Part shown: positions 36,431-44,977 of the stretch, piece after piece | Numbering within the stretch: the first letter of the stretch is position 1 | Layout of the letters: every line of letters starts with the position of its first letter | Assembly (NCBI RefSeq): GCF_034259325.1 | Contig: NZ_JAXIVS010000002.1 | Span: 248,001 to 312,000 of the forward strand | DNA length: 64,000 nucleotides | Source of the DNA: Hyalangium ruber | Lineage (GTDB): Bacteria; Myxococcota; Myxococcia; Myxococcales; Myxococcaceae | Reading direction: 5' to 3' | Translations under genes and position numbers: made by a program | The notes under the pieces: model-generated | What the model saw: the letters and a program-made list of their open reading frames with translations, nothing else | Database searches by the model: none | Told to the model about the DNA's origin: nothing

Positions 36431-36946
36431 TCAGCGGTGCAAACGCTCGAAAAGGGACTTCGCCGTCAGGTACGCGAAGTCCGCGTCCCCGAAGCGCACC
36501 AGGTCCCCATCCCGCACGAAGAACTCCTTGTGCGCCTCGAGCGTGTGCCCGTTGAGCAGGGTGCCGTTCATCGAGCCCAGGTCCACCACCGTGCAGGCCC
36601 CCGCCTGCCCATGCCAACGCAGCCGCGCGTGCTCCTTGGAGACCGACGGGTCGTTGATGACCAGCTCGCAGCTCGGCAGCCGTCCCACTGTCAGCTCGTC
36701 CTGGCTGCCCAGCGGCGGCAGCGTGGCCACCAGCAGCTCGTCGAAGCGCAGCAGCACCGCCAGCTGCATGGCCTCCAGGCTCGGGCCTGTAGCCACCATG
36801 GTGCTTTGGGCCCCCATCTTCATCGCCATCTGCTCCACCACCGGACGCGGCGGTTTCTGCACGAGCGCGAACGGTCCAACCTGTTTGATGAAGAACGGCT
36901 CGGTGAGCCGGGCGGCCAGGGCCCGTAAGTCCCGTACGTAGAGCAT
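36431..36946 (-). CDS. FHA domain protein
   Basis: 171 residues from ATG 36946. The last ~90 residues form a forkhead-associated domain with its phosphothreonine-binding motifs: VGRLPSCELVINDPSVSKEHARLRW and LGSMNGTLLNG (Gly-Arg, Ser-x-x-His and Asn-Gly signature residues). The N-terminal ~75 residues (LYVRDLRALAARLTEPFFIKQVGPFALVQKP) are a separate domain I do not recognise. FHA modules read Ser/Thr kinase output, and a membrane Ser/Thr kinase gene lies about 2 kb away on the other strand, so a functional link is plausible but not shown. It diverges from the ABC exporter genes with ~90 bases between starts. Confidence 0.85.
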   Translation of the reverse strand: MLYVRDLRALAARLTEPFFIKQVGPFALVQKPPRPVVEQMAMKMGAQSTMVATGPSLEAMQLAVLLRFDELLVATLPPLGSQDELTVGRLPSCELVINDPSVSKEHARLRWHGQAGACTVVDLGSMNGTLLNGHTLEAHKEFFVRDGDLVRFGDADFAYLTAKSLFERLHR

Positions 36947-37037
36947 TCGCCCCCACTCTAGCGCTCCTGGGCCCTGGCGCACCCTGTCTCTCTGCCCAGG
37001 GACACCGGCCCCGGGAAGTGCTAGAGCGCCTCTCGCC

Positions 37038-37973
37038 ATGTCCTCGCCCGTCCTCGAGTTGCAGGGCCTCACCAAGTCCTACGCGAAGCTCACCGCCCTC
37101 TCCAACGTGAACCTCTCCATCCGCCAGGGGGAGATCTTCGCCTTGCTGGGGCCCAACGGCGCCGGGAAGACGACGCTCATCGGCTCCATCTGCGGGCTGG
37201 TGAAGAAGACCAGCGGCCGCATCCTCCTGTTCGGCAAGGACCTGGACCAGGACCCCGTGGGCCCGCGCTATGAAGTGGGCCTGGTGCCACAGGAGATCAA
37301 CTTCGACCCGTTCTTCTCCGTGGCCGAGTCGCTCCACATCCAGCTCGGCTTCTACGGCCGCCCCCGGGACGAGGCGCGCGTGGACGAGATGCTCACCGCG
37401 CTCAACCTCCAGAACAAGAAGGACACGGTGGCCCGCGCGCTCTCCGGCGGCATGAGGCGCCGGCTGCTCATCGCCAAGGCGCTGGTCCACCGCCCCAAGC
37501 TCGTCTTCCTGGACGAGCCCACCGCGGGCGTGGACGTGGAGCTGCGGCGAGACCTGTGGAACTACGTGCGCAAGCTCGCCAGCGAGGGCACCACCATCGT
37601 CCTCACCACCCACTACCTCGAAGAGGCCGAGGAGCTGGCCGACCGGGTGGGCGTCATCAACGAGGGGCGCCTGCTGCTGGTGGAGGACAAGGCCACGGTG
37701 ATGCGGCGCTTCGGCGAGAAGCGCCTCGTGGTCACCTTCGAGCAGCCCCAGTCGGAGCTACCCGAGCCCGCCCGCCGCTTCAACACCACGCTCTCCGAGG
37801 ACCGGCGCACGCTCACCTATCTGGAGCGCGAGGGCAGCGCTCCCGCCGGAGACCTGCTGCGCGTCCTCTATGCCCAGGGCCTGCCCATCTCCGACGTGGA
37901 GACGCGGCGCTCGCGCCTGGAGGACGTGCTCATCGAGATCCTCCGCGGCCCCTCCTCTCCGAAGGCCGCCTGA
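37038..37973 (+). CDS. ABC transporter ATP-binding protein (YadG/CcmA type)
   Basis: 311 residues. ABC motifs: Walker [14 protein letters not shown]-loop LVPQEINFDPFF, signature ALSGGMRRRLLIAKAL, Walker B KLVFLDEPTAGVDVELR and H-loop LTTHYLEEAEEL. The C-terminal ~80 residues form the short beta-rich tail common in ABC-2 exporter ATPases. It is followed by its permease 32 bases downstream, forming a two-gene exporter resembling E. coli YadGH. The exported substrate is unknown. Confidence 0.9.
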   Translation: MSSPVLELQGLTKSYAKLTALSNVNLSIRQGEIFALLGPNGAGKTTLIGSICGLVKKTSGRILLFGKDLDQDPVGPRYEVGLVPQEINFDPFFSVAESLHIQLGFYGRPRDEARVDEMLTALNLQNKKDTVARALSGGMRRRLLIAKALVHRPKLVFLDEPTAGVDVELRRDLWNYVRKLASEGTTIVLTTHYLEEAEELADRVGVINEGRLLLVEDKATVMRRFGEKRLVVTFEQPQSELPEPARRFNTTLSEDRRTLTYLEREGSAPAGDLLRVLYAQGLPISDVETRRSRLEDVLIEILRGPSSPKAA

Positions 37974-38005
37974 CTTCCACCCCGCCTGACGCCCCTCCCC
38001 ACGCC

Positions 38006-38767
38006 ATGAACACCCTTGGGATGAAGACGCTGTTCGCGAAGGAGGTCCGCCGCTTCATGCGCGTGCCGGGCCAGACCGTCCTCTCGCCGCTCATCAGCAC
38101 CACGCTGTATTTCATCGTCTTCGGCTACTCCATCTCCAGCCGCGTCCAGGAAGTGGAGGGAGTGCCCTACCTGTCCTTCATCGTCCCGGGCCTCATCTTC
38201 CTGGGCATCGCCAACAACGCGTTCCTCAACTCCAGCTCCTCGCTCTTCATCACCAAGATTCAAGGCACGGTGGTGGACCTGCTGGTGGCCCCGCTGGGCG
38301 CCGGCGAGCTGATGGCCGGCTTCGTGGGCGGCGCCATGGTGCGCGGGCTGGTGGTGGGCGGGCTCACCTGGGCGGTGGCCCTCTTCTTCACCGGCTTCAG
38401 CCTCCAGCACGCCTGGGTGGCCCTCTACTTCCTGCTGCTGTCCTCCTACGTCTTCAGCGTGCTGGGGCTCCTGGCGGCGGTGTGGGCCGAGAAGTTCGAG
38501 CAGATCAACTTCTTCCCCACCTTCGTGATGATGCCGCTCACGTTCCTGGGCGGCGTCTTCTACTCGGTCAACGCGCTGCCCTCGCCCTGGAACACGATCA
38601 GCCTCTTCAATCCCATGGTCTACATGGTCGAGGGCGTGCGCTACGGCATGGTGGGCCACAGCATCTTCTCGCCCGTGCTGGGCGGCGGCATCCTCCTGGG
38701 GGTCTCGGTGGTCGCCACCGGCCTCACCTACTGGGCGCTGCACTCCGGGTATAAAATGAAGGCCTGA
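38006..38767 (+). CDS. ABC-2 type permease (YadH type)
   Basis: 253 residues from ATG 38006, with six membrane helices and the ABC-2 motif region FLGGVFYSVNALPSPWNTISLFNPMVYMVEGVRYG typical of YadH/NodJ-like permeases. Partner of the ATPase immediately upstream, 32 bases apart. It forms a homodimeric channel in the cytoplasmic membrane; ABC-2 exporters of this type move drugs, lipids or polysaccharides. Nothing visible sets the substrate. Confidence 0.9.
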   Translation: MNTLGMKTLFAKEVRRFMRVPGQTVLSPLISTTLYFIVFGYSISSRVQEVEGVPYLSFIVPGLIFLGIANNAFLNSSSSLFITKIQGTVVDLLVAPLGAGELMAGFVGGAMVRGLVVGGLTWAVALFFTGFSLQHAWVALYFLLLSSYVFSVLGLLAAVWAEKFEQINFFPTFVMMPLTFLGGVFYSVNALPSPWNTISLFNPMVYMVEGVRYGMVGHSIFSPVLGGGILLGVSVVATGLTYWALHSGYKMKA

Positions 38768-38881
38768 GTCTCTCTCCTGGAGAGCACCCGACACTTCTCA
38801 CCGCACGCCTGTCCGCCTGGCGGGGGGTCGGGCACAGGGACTTTCACTCAGGGCCACAGTCCAAGGTATTCTGAGCCGAAC

Positions 38882-40534
38882 ATGGCTGTCGCCTTCGGCA
38901 AATATGAGCTTTTAAGAAAGATCGCCTCCGGGGGCATGGGGCAGGTCTTCTTGGCGCGTGAGAGGGGCGCGGTGGAGCGCCTGGTCGTGCTCAAGCTCAT
39001 CCTTCCGCACCTGGCCGAGGACGATGAGTTCCTCACCATGTTCCTGGACGAGGCCCGGCTGGTTGCCCGGCTCCAGCACCCCAACCTCGTCACCATCCTC
39101 GATTTGGTGGAGATCGAAGGCCGGCACTGCCTGGCCATGGAGTACGTGCAGGGCGACGACGTGCGCCGCATGGACAAGCACGCGCGGCTCAAGGGCAAGC
39201 TGCTGCCCACCGGGCTGGTGCTGCGCATCATCTCCGAGGCGGCCGCCGGGCTGGACCACGCCCACAAGTCGCGCGATGCCCAGGGCCAGCCGCTCAAGCT
39301 GGTCCACCGGGACGTCTCTCCGCAGAACATCCTCATCGGCTTCGACGGGGCGGTGAAGATCATCGACTTCGGCGTGGCCAAGGCGGCCGGCAGCGGCCAG
39401 CAGACGGCCACCGGGGTGCTCAAGGGCAAGTATCCTTATATGTCCCCGGAGCAGGCCTCGGGGCAGCCCATCGACGGGCGCAGCGACCAGTTCGCCCTGG
39501 GCGTGGTGATGTGGGAGCTGCTCACGGGCAAGCGCCTCTTCAAGGGCGACTCGGACCTCATGACGCTGCGGCTGGTGAAGGACTGCCAGGTGCCGCCGCC
39601 CTCGCAGCTCAACCCCAAGCTGCCCCCGGGGTTGGACGAGGTGGTGCTGCGGGCGCTCTCGCCCACGGCGGACAAGCGCTACCCGGACTGCGGCGCCCTG
39701 CGCCTGGCGCTGGAGGACTACATCATCCAGCTGCGCATGCCGGCCAGCAACGCGCACCTGTCGGCGTACCTGCGCGAGCTGTATGCCGAGCGCATCGCCG
39801 CGGAGGCGGACCCCTCGAAGCTGGATCAGCTCGCCGAGGACGCGGACCTGGACTCGAAGTCCAACCCCTCGCGCAGCAACCTGCGCTCGGTGCTGGTGGG
39901 CAATCCCTCCTCCACGCCCTCGCGCTCGCCGGGGACCGGCCAGAGCCCGGGAACGCGCTCGCGCCGCGCGGTGGACGCGCTGGTGGGCCCCGCACCCGCT
40001 CCGCGACAGGAGCCCTCGCGCGGCACCGTCTCCATGGGCGCGGCGCCTGCCCCGCGCCGGCGCTTCCCCGTGGTGCCGGTGGCGGTGGGCGGCGCGGCGC
40101 TCCTGGTGCTCGCGGGCGCGGCCGTCGTCTTCCTGCGCAAGAGCCCTCCTACCGAGCAGCCCACGCCGCCGCAGCAGCACCTGGTGAATGTGCCGCCCGA
40201 GCAGCCGCAGCCACCCATCCAGGTGCCTACGCCGGTGGAGCCCAGCAAGGTGGAGCTGACGCTCATCTCCGAGCCCCTGGGCGCAGCGGTCCAGATGGAA
40301 GGGCTGCCGCTCGGCGTGACGCCGATGAAGTTGCCGCTCACCGAAGGGGCGCCCCCCGTGTCGCTGACGCTGACGCTGGACGGGTACGAGGCCAAGACGC
40401 AGCAGGTGTCCGCCGCGAACGCACCCACCCTCGCCGTCGTGCTGGACCGACGCCCCGCCAACGGCACCAAGCCGGGGATCAAGAAGCCTCCCACGCCGGG
40501 CGGCTCCGGGCTCGGCATCAAGACGGGCCGCTGA
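38882..40534 (+). CDS. Transmembrane Ser/Thr protein kinase with PEGA-like C-terminus
   Basis: 550 residues. Hanks-type kinase domain ~1-280: glycine loop ASGGMGQVFLARE, Lys in VVLKLILPHL, HRDVSPQNILI catalytic loop, IDFGVAK (DFG) and MSPEQ. After a Ser/Pro/Arg-rich juxtamembrane region (~310-390), one helix (VVPVAVGGAALLVLAGAAVVFL) spans the membrane. A Pro-rich linker and a PEGA-like beta domain (~455-525, ELTLISEPLGAAVQMEGLPLGVTP) are extracytoplasmic. Myxobacteria carry many kinases of this design. The FHA gene nearby is a candidate reader. ATG 38882 starts the kinase domain directly. It converges with the hybrid kinase gene, with 24 bases between the ends. Confidence 0.95.
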   Translation: MAVAFGKYELLRKIASGGMGQVFLARERGAVERLVVLKLILPHLAEDDEFLTMFLDEARLVARLQHPNLVTILDLVEIEGRHCLAMEYVQGDDVRRMDKHARLKGKLLPTGLVLRIISEAAAGLDHAHKSRDAQGQPLKLVHRDVSPQNILIGFDGAVKIIDFGVAKAAGSGQQTATGVLKGKYPYMSPEQASGQPIDGRSDQFALGVVMWELLTGKRLFKGDSDLMTLRLVKDCQVPPPSQLNPKLPPGLDEVVLRALSPTADKRYPDCGALRLALEDYIIQLRMPASNAHLSAYLRELYAERIAAEADPSKLDQLAEDADLDSKSNPSRSNLRSVLVGNPSSTPSRSPGTGQSPGTRSRRAVDALVGPAPAPRQEPSRGTVSMGAAPAPRRRFPVVPVAVGGAALLVLAGAAVVFLRKSPPTEQPTPPQQHLVNVPPEQPQPPIQVPTPVEPSKVELTLISEPLGAAVQMEGLPLGVTPMKLPLTEGAPPVSLTLTLDGYEAKTQQVSAANAPTLAVVLDRRPANGTKPGIKKPPTPGGSGLGIKTGR

Positions 40535-40558
40535 AGCGCGCCCGCCGGGCCGTGCGGC

Positions 40559-42583
40559 CTACCGCGGCGGAGACTGCGCCACCAGTCGGCGGATCAGCTC
40601 CGGCTCGAAGGGCTTGTCGATGCGCGGGTGGGAGAAGTTCTGCAGGAAGGCCCGCGCGCGCGCGGTGAAGCCTCCGCCCGTCATGAAGACCAGCCGGGGC
40701 AGGCACTCGGGGTGCTTCCTCGCCAGCTCCGAGTGGACATCCATGCCGGTCAGGTCCGCCATCATCAAGTCGCAGAAGATGCGATCGAAGTCCGTGTCGC
40801 GCTCCAGCACCGTGAGCGCCTCGCGCCCGCTGTGCGCCACCACCACCTCGTTGCCACGGCCGATGATGCGCCGCACCACCGAGGCAATGCCCGGCTCGTC
40901 GTCGATGACGAGCACCCGCTTGCCCTGGACGATCAACGTCTCGGTCGGCGTGTCCATCACCGGCAGCAGCGCCTCGGCCTCCGCGCCGCGGATCGGCAGC
41001 ACCACCCGGAAGGTGCTGCCCTTGCCCTGCGTGCTCACGGCGGTCAGGTCTCCGCGCAGCGCCTTGATGATGCCGTGGCAGATGGACAGCCCCAGCCCCG
41101 TGCCCTCGCCCACCGGCTTGGTGGTGAAGAACGGCTCGAAGGCACGCGCGAGCACCTCCTGCGTCATCCCCTTGCCCGTGTCGGTCACCTCCACCACCAC
41201 GCGATGCTCCTGCGCGTAGGTGGTGAGGATGATGCGGTGCTGCTCGGCATCCCCCTCGGGGATGGCCTGGGCCGCGTTCACCAGCAGGTTGAGGAACACC
41301 TGCCCCAGCTTGGCCTCGTTGCCCCACACCGTCGGCACCTTGCCGAAGCACTTCACCACCTTGGCGCGGTAGCGGATGTGGTTCATCGCCATCGAGAGGC
41401 TGAACTCGAGCGCCGCATGCACGTCCACCGGCCGCAGCTGCGCGTCATCCCCTCGGGCGAACGTCTTCAGATCCCGGACGATGCCGCGGATGCGCTCGGC
41501 GCCCTGGCGTGCCTCCTCCAGCGCCTCCGTCGTCTCCCCCAGCGCCTGGCGCACCATCGCCTCGGGCAGCGAGGACACCTGCTCCAGCGCGAAGTGGATG
41601 TTGCCCATCACGAAGGACAGCGGGTTGTTGATTTCGTGGCCCACGCCGGCCGCGAGCTGGCCCGCCACCGCCAGCTTCTCCGACTGCACCAGCTTCTCGC
41701 GCGCCGCCAGCAGCTCCCGCGCGCGCTGGCGCGCCAGGGCCTCCGCCTCCAGGCGCCCGGAGTGCTCGCGCTCCAGCAGCCCGTCGCGCTCCTGCTCGGT
41801 GCGCTTCTTGTCCGTCACGTCCCGGAAGAAGACGGCGATGCCGGTGCCCGACGGGTACGCGTGCATCTCGAACCAGCGGTCCGTGCCCGGCAACATCAGC
41901 TCGAACACCGAGGAGACGCGCTCGGCCATCACCCGGCGGAACTCCCGCTCCACCAGCGTGCCCCGCAGCTCCGGGCACGTGTCCCACAGCCCGCGCCCGA
42001 AGAGCTTCTCGCGCGACACGCCCTTCATCAGCAGCGCGTTGCGGTTGCAATAGGTGTAGCGCCAGTTGGCATCCACCGAGAGGAAGCAGTCCGGCGTGCC
42101 CTCGAGGATCTCCACCATCCGGTCCCGAGTCTCACGCAGGCCCGTCTCCGCGCGCCGCGCGGCGGTGATGTCGCGCAGGCGCACCAGCACGCCATCCCGG
42201 AACTGCGCCACGGTGGCCTGGAGCCAGCCGTCGAACCCATTGCACGCGTGCGGGAAGACCTGCTGGCACGCCTCGCCCGTCTCCACCACCTGGTGGAAGG
42301 CCTCGAACTGCCCCGCCAGCCCCAGCTCCGGCGGCACCTCGTGCAGGAAGTGCCCCAGCAGCCCTCCCACGCCCCAGCCCAGAATGCGCTCGGCGGCGGG
42401 GTTGGCGTAGATCCACTCGAAGTCGACGATGTTGCCGTCCGCGTCCCGTACGGCACGCAACACCATGCTGCCCTCGGGGTGGAAATGCTCCACCTCCCGG
42501 AGGACTCGCAACACCTCATCGCCTTCCCAGGCGCGAGCGCCTTTCAGGGACTTCAGCGGCTCGGTGAAGGCGGGCTTGGGCAT
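40559..42583 (-). CDS. Hybrid sensor histidine kinase (PAS-PAS-HisKA-HATPase-REC)
   Basis: 674 residues, soluble. Two PAS domains (~25-140, VDFEWIYANPAAERILGWG; ~150-270, MVEILEGTPDCFLSVDANWRYTYCNRNAL). A coiled coil follows, then a HisKA of the GHEINNPLSFVMGN type, N box LVNAAQAIPEG, G1 DTGKGMTQEV and G2 [13 protein letters not shown]. The C-terminal receiver domain (~555-670) has the acidic pair IDDEPG, phosphoacceptor Asp in FCDLMMADLTGMD and switch Lys in RIDKPFE. It probably phosphorylates its own receiver and then an unlinked HPt or regulator. No adjacent regulator. ATG 42583 begins without strong Shine-Dalgarno. Confidence 0.9.
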   Translation of the reverse strand: MPKPAFTEPLKSLKGARAWEGDEVLRVLREVEHFHPEGSMVLRAVRDADGNIVDFEWIYANPAAERILGWGVGGLLGHFLHEVPPELGLAGQFEAFHQVVETGEACQQVFPHACNGFDGWLQATVAQFRDGVLVRLRDITAARRAETGLRETRDRMVEILEGTPDCFLSVDANWRYTYCNRNALLMKGVSREKLFGRGLWDTCPELRGTLVEREFRRVMAERVSSVFELMLPGTDRWFEMHAYPSGTGIAVFFRDVTDKKRTEQERDGLLEREHSGRLEAEALARQRARELLAAREKLVQSEKLAVAGQLAAGVGHEINNPLSFVMGNIHFALEQVSSLPEAMVRQALGETTEALEEARQGAERIRGIVRDLKTFARGDDAQLRPVDVHAALEFSLSMAMNHIRYRAKVVKCFGKVPTVWGNEAKLGQVFLNLLVNAAQAIPEGDAEQHRIILTTYAQEHRVVVEVTDTGKGMTQEVLARAFEPFFTTKPVGEGTGLGLSICHGIIKALRGDLTAVSTQGKGSTFRVVLPIRGAEAEALLPVMDTPTETLIVQGKRVLVIDDEPGIASVVRRIIGRGNEVVVAHSGREALTVLERDTDFDRIFCDLMMADLTGMDVHSELARKHPECLPRLVFMTGGGFTARARAFLQNFSHPRIDKPFEPELIRRLVAQSPPR

Positions 42584-42893
42584 GGCCTGGGTACCTCCGA
42601 CGCACGACGGCCAGACGCTGGGCGGGGGGCCAGGAGCCTTGGCTTGCTCGGCGACTGACAGCTTACCCCCTTGGCGCTCAGGGTACAGAGCCCCTCCCCC
42701 CGCCTACACAGGCAGCCGGTGAACAGTGAAAGGCGCCAGGAGTTAACGATTCCTCGGGGCGTTTTCAAGAACGCCATCGAGTGACAATTGGCCGTAACGC
42801 GAGCCCCTGGATCTCCCAGGAACTCGGCTAGTGGGAAACCCTCAGGCCAACGTGCTCCCAGCGGAATCCTCCACCAAAGACGGAGCTGTCATG
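42584..42893. other. Intergenic region between hybrid kinase and treZ genes
   Basis: About 310 bases upstream of the minus-strand hybrid kinase and downstream of treZ. No gene, strong promoter or clear terminator hairpin was identified. Small open frames here lack family features. Confidence 0.4.
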
Positions 42894-44747
42894 TCACGAC
42901 CGTCTGACACGCACCACCACCGCCGAGGGTCCCTCCAGACTCAGCCGATTCTCACGCAGTGGAGAGGCCTCCACGGCGCCGCCGAAGCGCGGGGCCTCGC
43001 TCCACAGCACCCCCTCGGCGCGTGAGTCGGCCGGCAGCGCGTGTTCCAGCGCACCGCGCACGTTGACGATGATGAGGAGCGATTGATCCGCGCCGCGCCG
43101 CTCGAGCACGAGGGCGTCCTTGCCCAGCACCCGCGCTTCATAGCCGCCTCGGCGTTGATCCTTCAGCGCGGGCTCGGTAGCGCGCAGCCGCAGCAGCTCG
43201 CGGTAGAGCGCTCGCACCGACGCGTGCGGCGGCCGCTGGGCCTCGCTCCAGTCCAGGCGCGAGCGCTCGAAGGTCTCCACCGCCTGCGGATCCGGCACCG
43301 TGTCGCCAGCGAACCGGGCGAAGCCGGAGAACTCCTTGCGCCGCCCCTCGGTGACGAGCCGCCCCAGCTCGGCGTTGTGGTCGGTGAAGTAGAGGAACGG
43401 CGTGCTCGCGTTCCACTCCTGCCCCATGAAGAGCAGCGGCGTGTAGGGCGACAGGAGCAGCAGCGTGCTCATCGCCCGGAAGGCCGCGGGTGACACGTCA
43501 TGGCCGAGCCGCTCGCCGAGCGCTCGGTTGCCCACCTGATCATGGTTCTGGATGCAGTGGACGAAGCAGCGCGGCGGCACCCCCTCGGCGGGCGTGCCCC
43601 GGGCGTGGCCCTGGTTCTTCGACACCTGGCCCTCGTAGAACCAGCCCTGGCGCAGCGTGCGGGCGATGTCCTCGGCGCTGCCCGTGTAGTCCTGGTAGTA
43701 GCCCTCGTGGTCGCCCGCGAAGGCGCGCCGCAGTTGGTGGTGCAGGTCATCCGCCCAGACGCCATCCAGCCCCAGGCCGCGCTGCTCGGGCGAGCGCAGC
43801 AGCCGCGCCTCGTTGCGCTCGTCCTCGGCGATGACGTGTACGCGGCGCCCCGGCGCGCTGGCGCGGGCGCGCTCGGCGATCTCCGTCAGCAGGTGCTTCG
43901 GGCTGTCATCCACGATGGCGTGCGCCGCGTCCAGGCGCAGGCCGTCGGCGTGGTAGTCGCGGATCCACATCTCCACGTTGTCGAGCACCATCTGGCGCAC
44001 GGGCGCGGAGTGCTCGCCGTCATAGTTCACCGCGTCGCCCCACGGCGTGTGGTGGCGCCCGGTGAAGTAGTGCGGCGAGTAGCAGCGCAGGTAGTTCCCG
44101 TCCGGGCCGAAGTGGTTGTAGACGGCGTCGATGAGCACCGCGAGCCCGTGCGCGTGCGCGGCGTCGATCAGCCGGCGCAGGCCGGTGGGGCCGCCGTAGC
44201 TGTGCTGCGGGGCGAAGAGGTCCACCCCGTCGTAGCCCCAGTTGCGCGTGCCCGGGAAGCTCGCCAGCGGCATCAACTCCAGCGCGGTGATGCCCAGCTC
44301 GCGCAACCCGGCGAGCCGGGGAATGAGCGCCTCGAAGGTGCCCTCGGGCGTGGCCGTGCCCACGTGGACTTCATAGATGACCAGCTCCTCCGCCCCGATG
44401 CCCTTCCACCCCGAGTCCGTCCAGGCGAAGTCCGGCGCCACCACCTCGGAGGGGCCATGCACGCCCTGCGGCTGGGAGCGCGACCAGGGGTCCGGGAAGG
44501 GGCCCTCTCCGTCGACGCGAAGCTTGTAGCGAACCCCGGGGCCTTGCTCCTCCAGCACCGCGACGAAGTAACCGCCCGGCTCGGGCGTCATGGGCAGCAC
44601 ACGCCCTGGCTTGCCCGCCGCGTCGTGGAGCACCACCTCCAGCGAGCGGTGGTCTGGCGCCCAGACGCGCCAGCGCACTCGGGGGCCCGGCTCCACCCAC
44701 GCCCCCAACCTCGGAACCGCCGCCCGTGTCTCCTCCGCTGTCTTCAT
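42894..44747 (-). CDS. treZ: Malto-oligosyltrehalose trehalohydrolase (TreZ)
   Basis: 617 residues from ATG 44747, with AAGGA six bases upstream; other ATGs at 44753 and upstream are less well placed. An N-terminal beta domain (~15-100, RVRWRVWAPDHRSLEVVLHD) is followed by a GH13 TIM barrel: ELVIYEVHVGT, region I DAVYNHFGPDGNY, region II DGLRLDAAHAI (nucleophile Asp), general acid Glu in HVIAEDERN, and region IV VHCIQNHDQVGN. This combination, with the VFGYDGV-like NWGYDGVDLFAPQHSYGG, is TreZ rather than GlgB. It releases trehalose from maltooligosyltrehalose made by TreY. TreY is not in the window. Cytosolic. Confidence 0.95.
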   Translation of the reverse strand: MKTAEETRAAVPRLGAWVEPGPRVRWRVWAPDHRSLEVVLHDAAGKPGRVLPMTPEPGGYFVAVLEEQGPGVRYKLRVDGEGPFPDPWSRSQPQGVHGPSEVVAPDFAWTDSGWKGIGAEELVIYEVHVGTATPEGTFEALIPRLAGLRELGITALELMPLASFPGTRNWGYDGVDLFAPQHSYGGPTGLRRLIDAAHAHGLAVLIDAVYNHFGPDGNYLRCYSPHYFTGRHHTPWGDAVNYDGEHSAPVRQMVLDNVEMWIRDYHADGLRLDAAHAIVDDSPKHLLTEIAERARASAPGRRVHVIAEDERNEARLLRSPEQRGLGLDGVWADDLHHQLRRAFAGDHEGYYQDYTGSAEDIARTLRQGWFYEGQVSKNQGHARGTPAEGVPPRCFVHCIQNHDQVGNRALGERLGHDVSPAAFRAMSTLLLLSPYTPLLFMGQEWNASTPFLYFTDHNAELGRLVTEGRRKEFSGFARFAGDTVPDPQAVETFERSRLDWSEAQRPPHASVRALYRELLRLRATEPALKDQRRGGYEARVLGKDALVLERRGADQSLLIIVNVRGALEHALPADSRAEGVLWSEAPRFGGAVEASPLRENRLSLEGPSAVVVRVRRS

Positions 44748-44977
44748 ACCCATTCCTTTAATGCGCGCCTCTCCTACCGAGGAGCACCTTGCGCCCAGGT
44801 CCAATGCTTCGAGGCGGAAAGGTGTTCACTGGTAACCCTAGGGAGTGCGCACCCTCGGACGTTGGCCCAGCCCTCGGGACCGCCGGGTCCCTGCTCACCC
44901 CCTATCCGCCCATCCAACCCAGCAGGTACACTTTCTTCTCTGATTTTCGCGCAATCCCTGTCGGCCTGGTTTTGGAT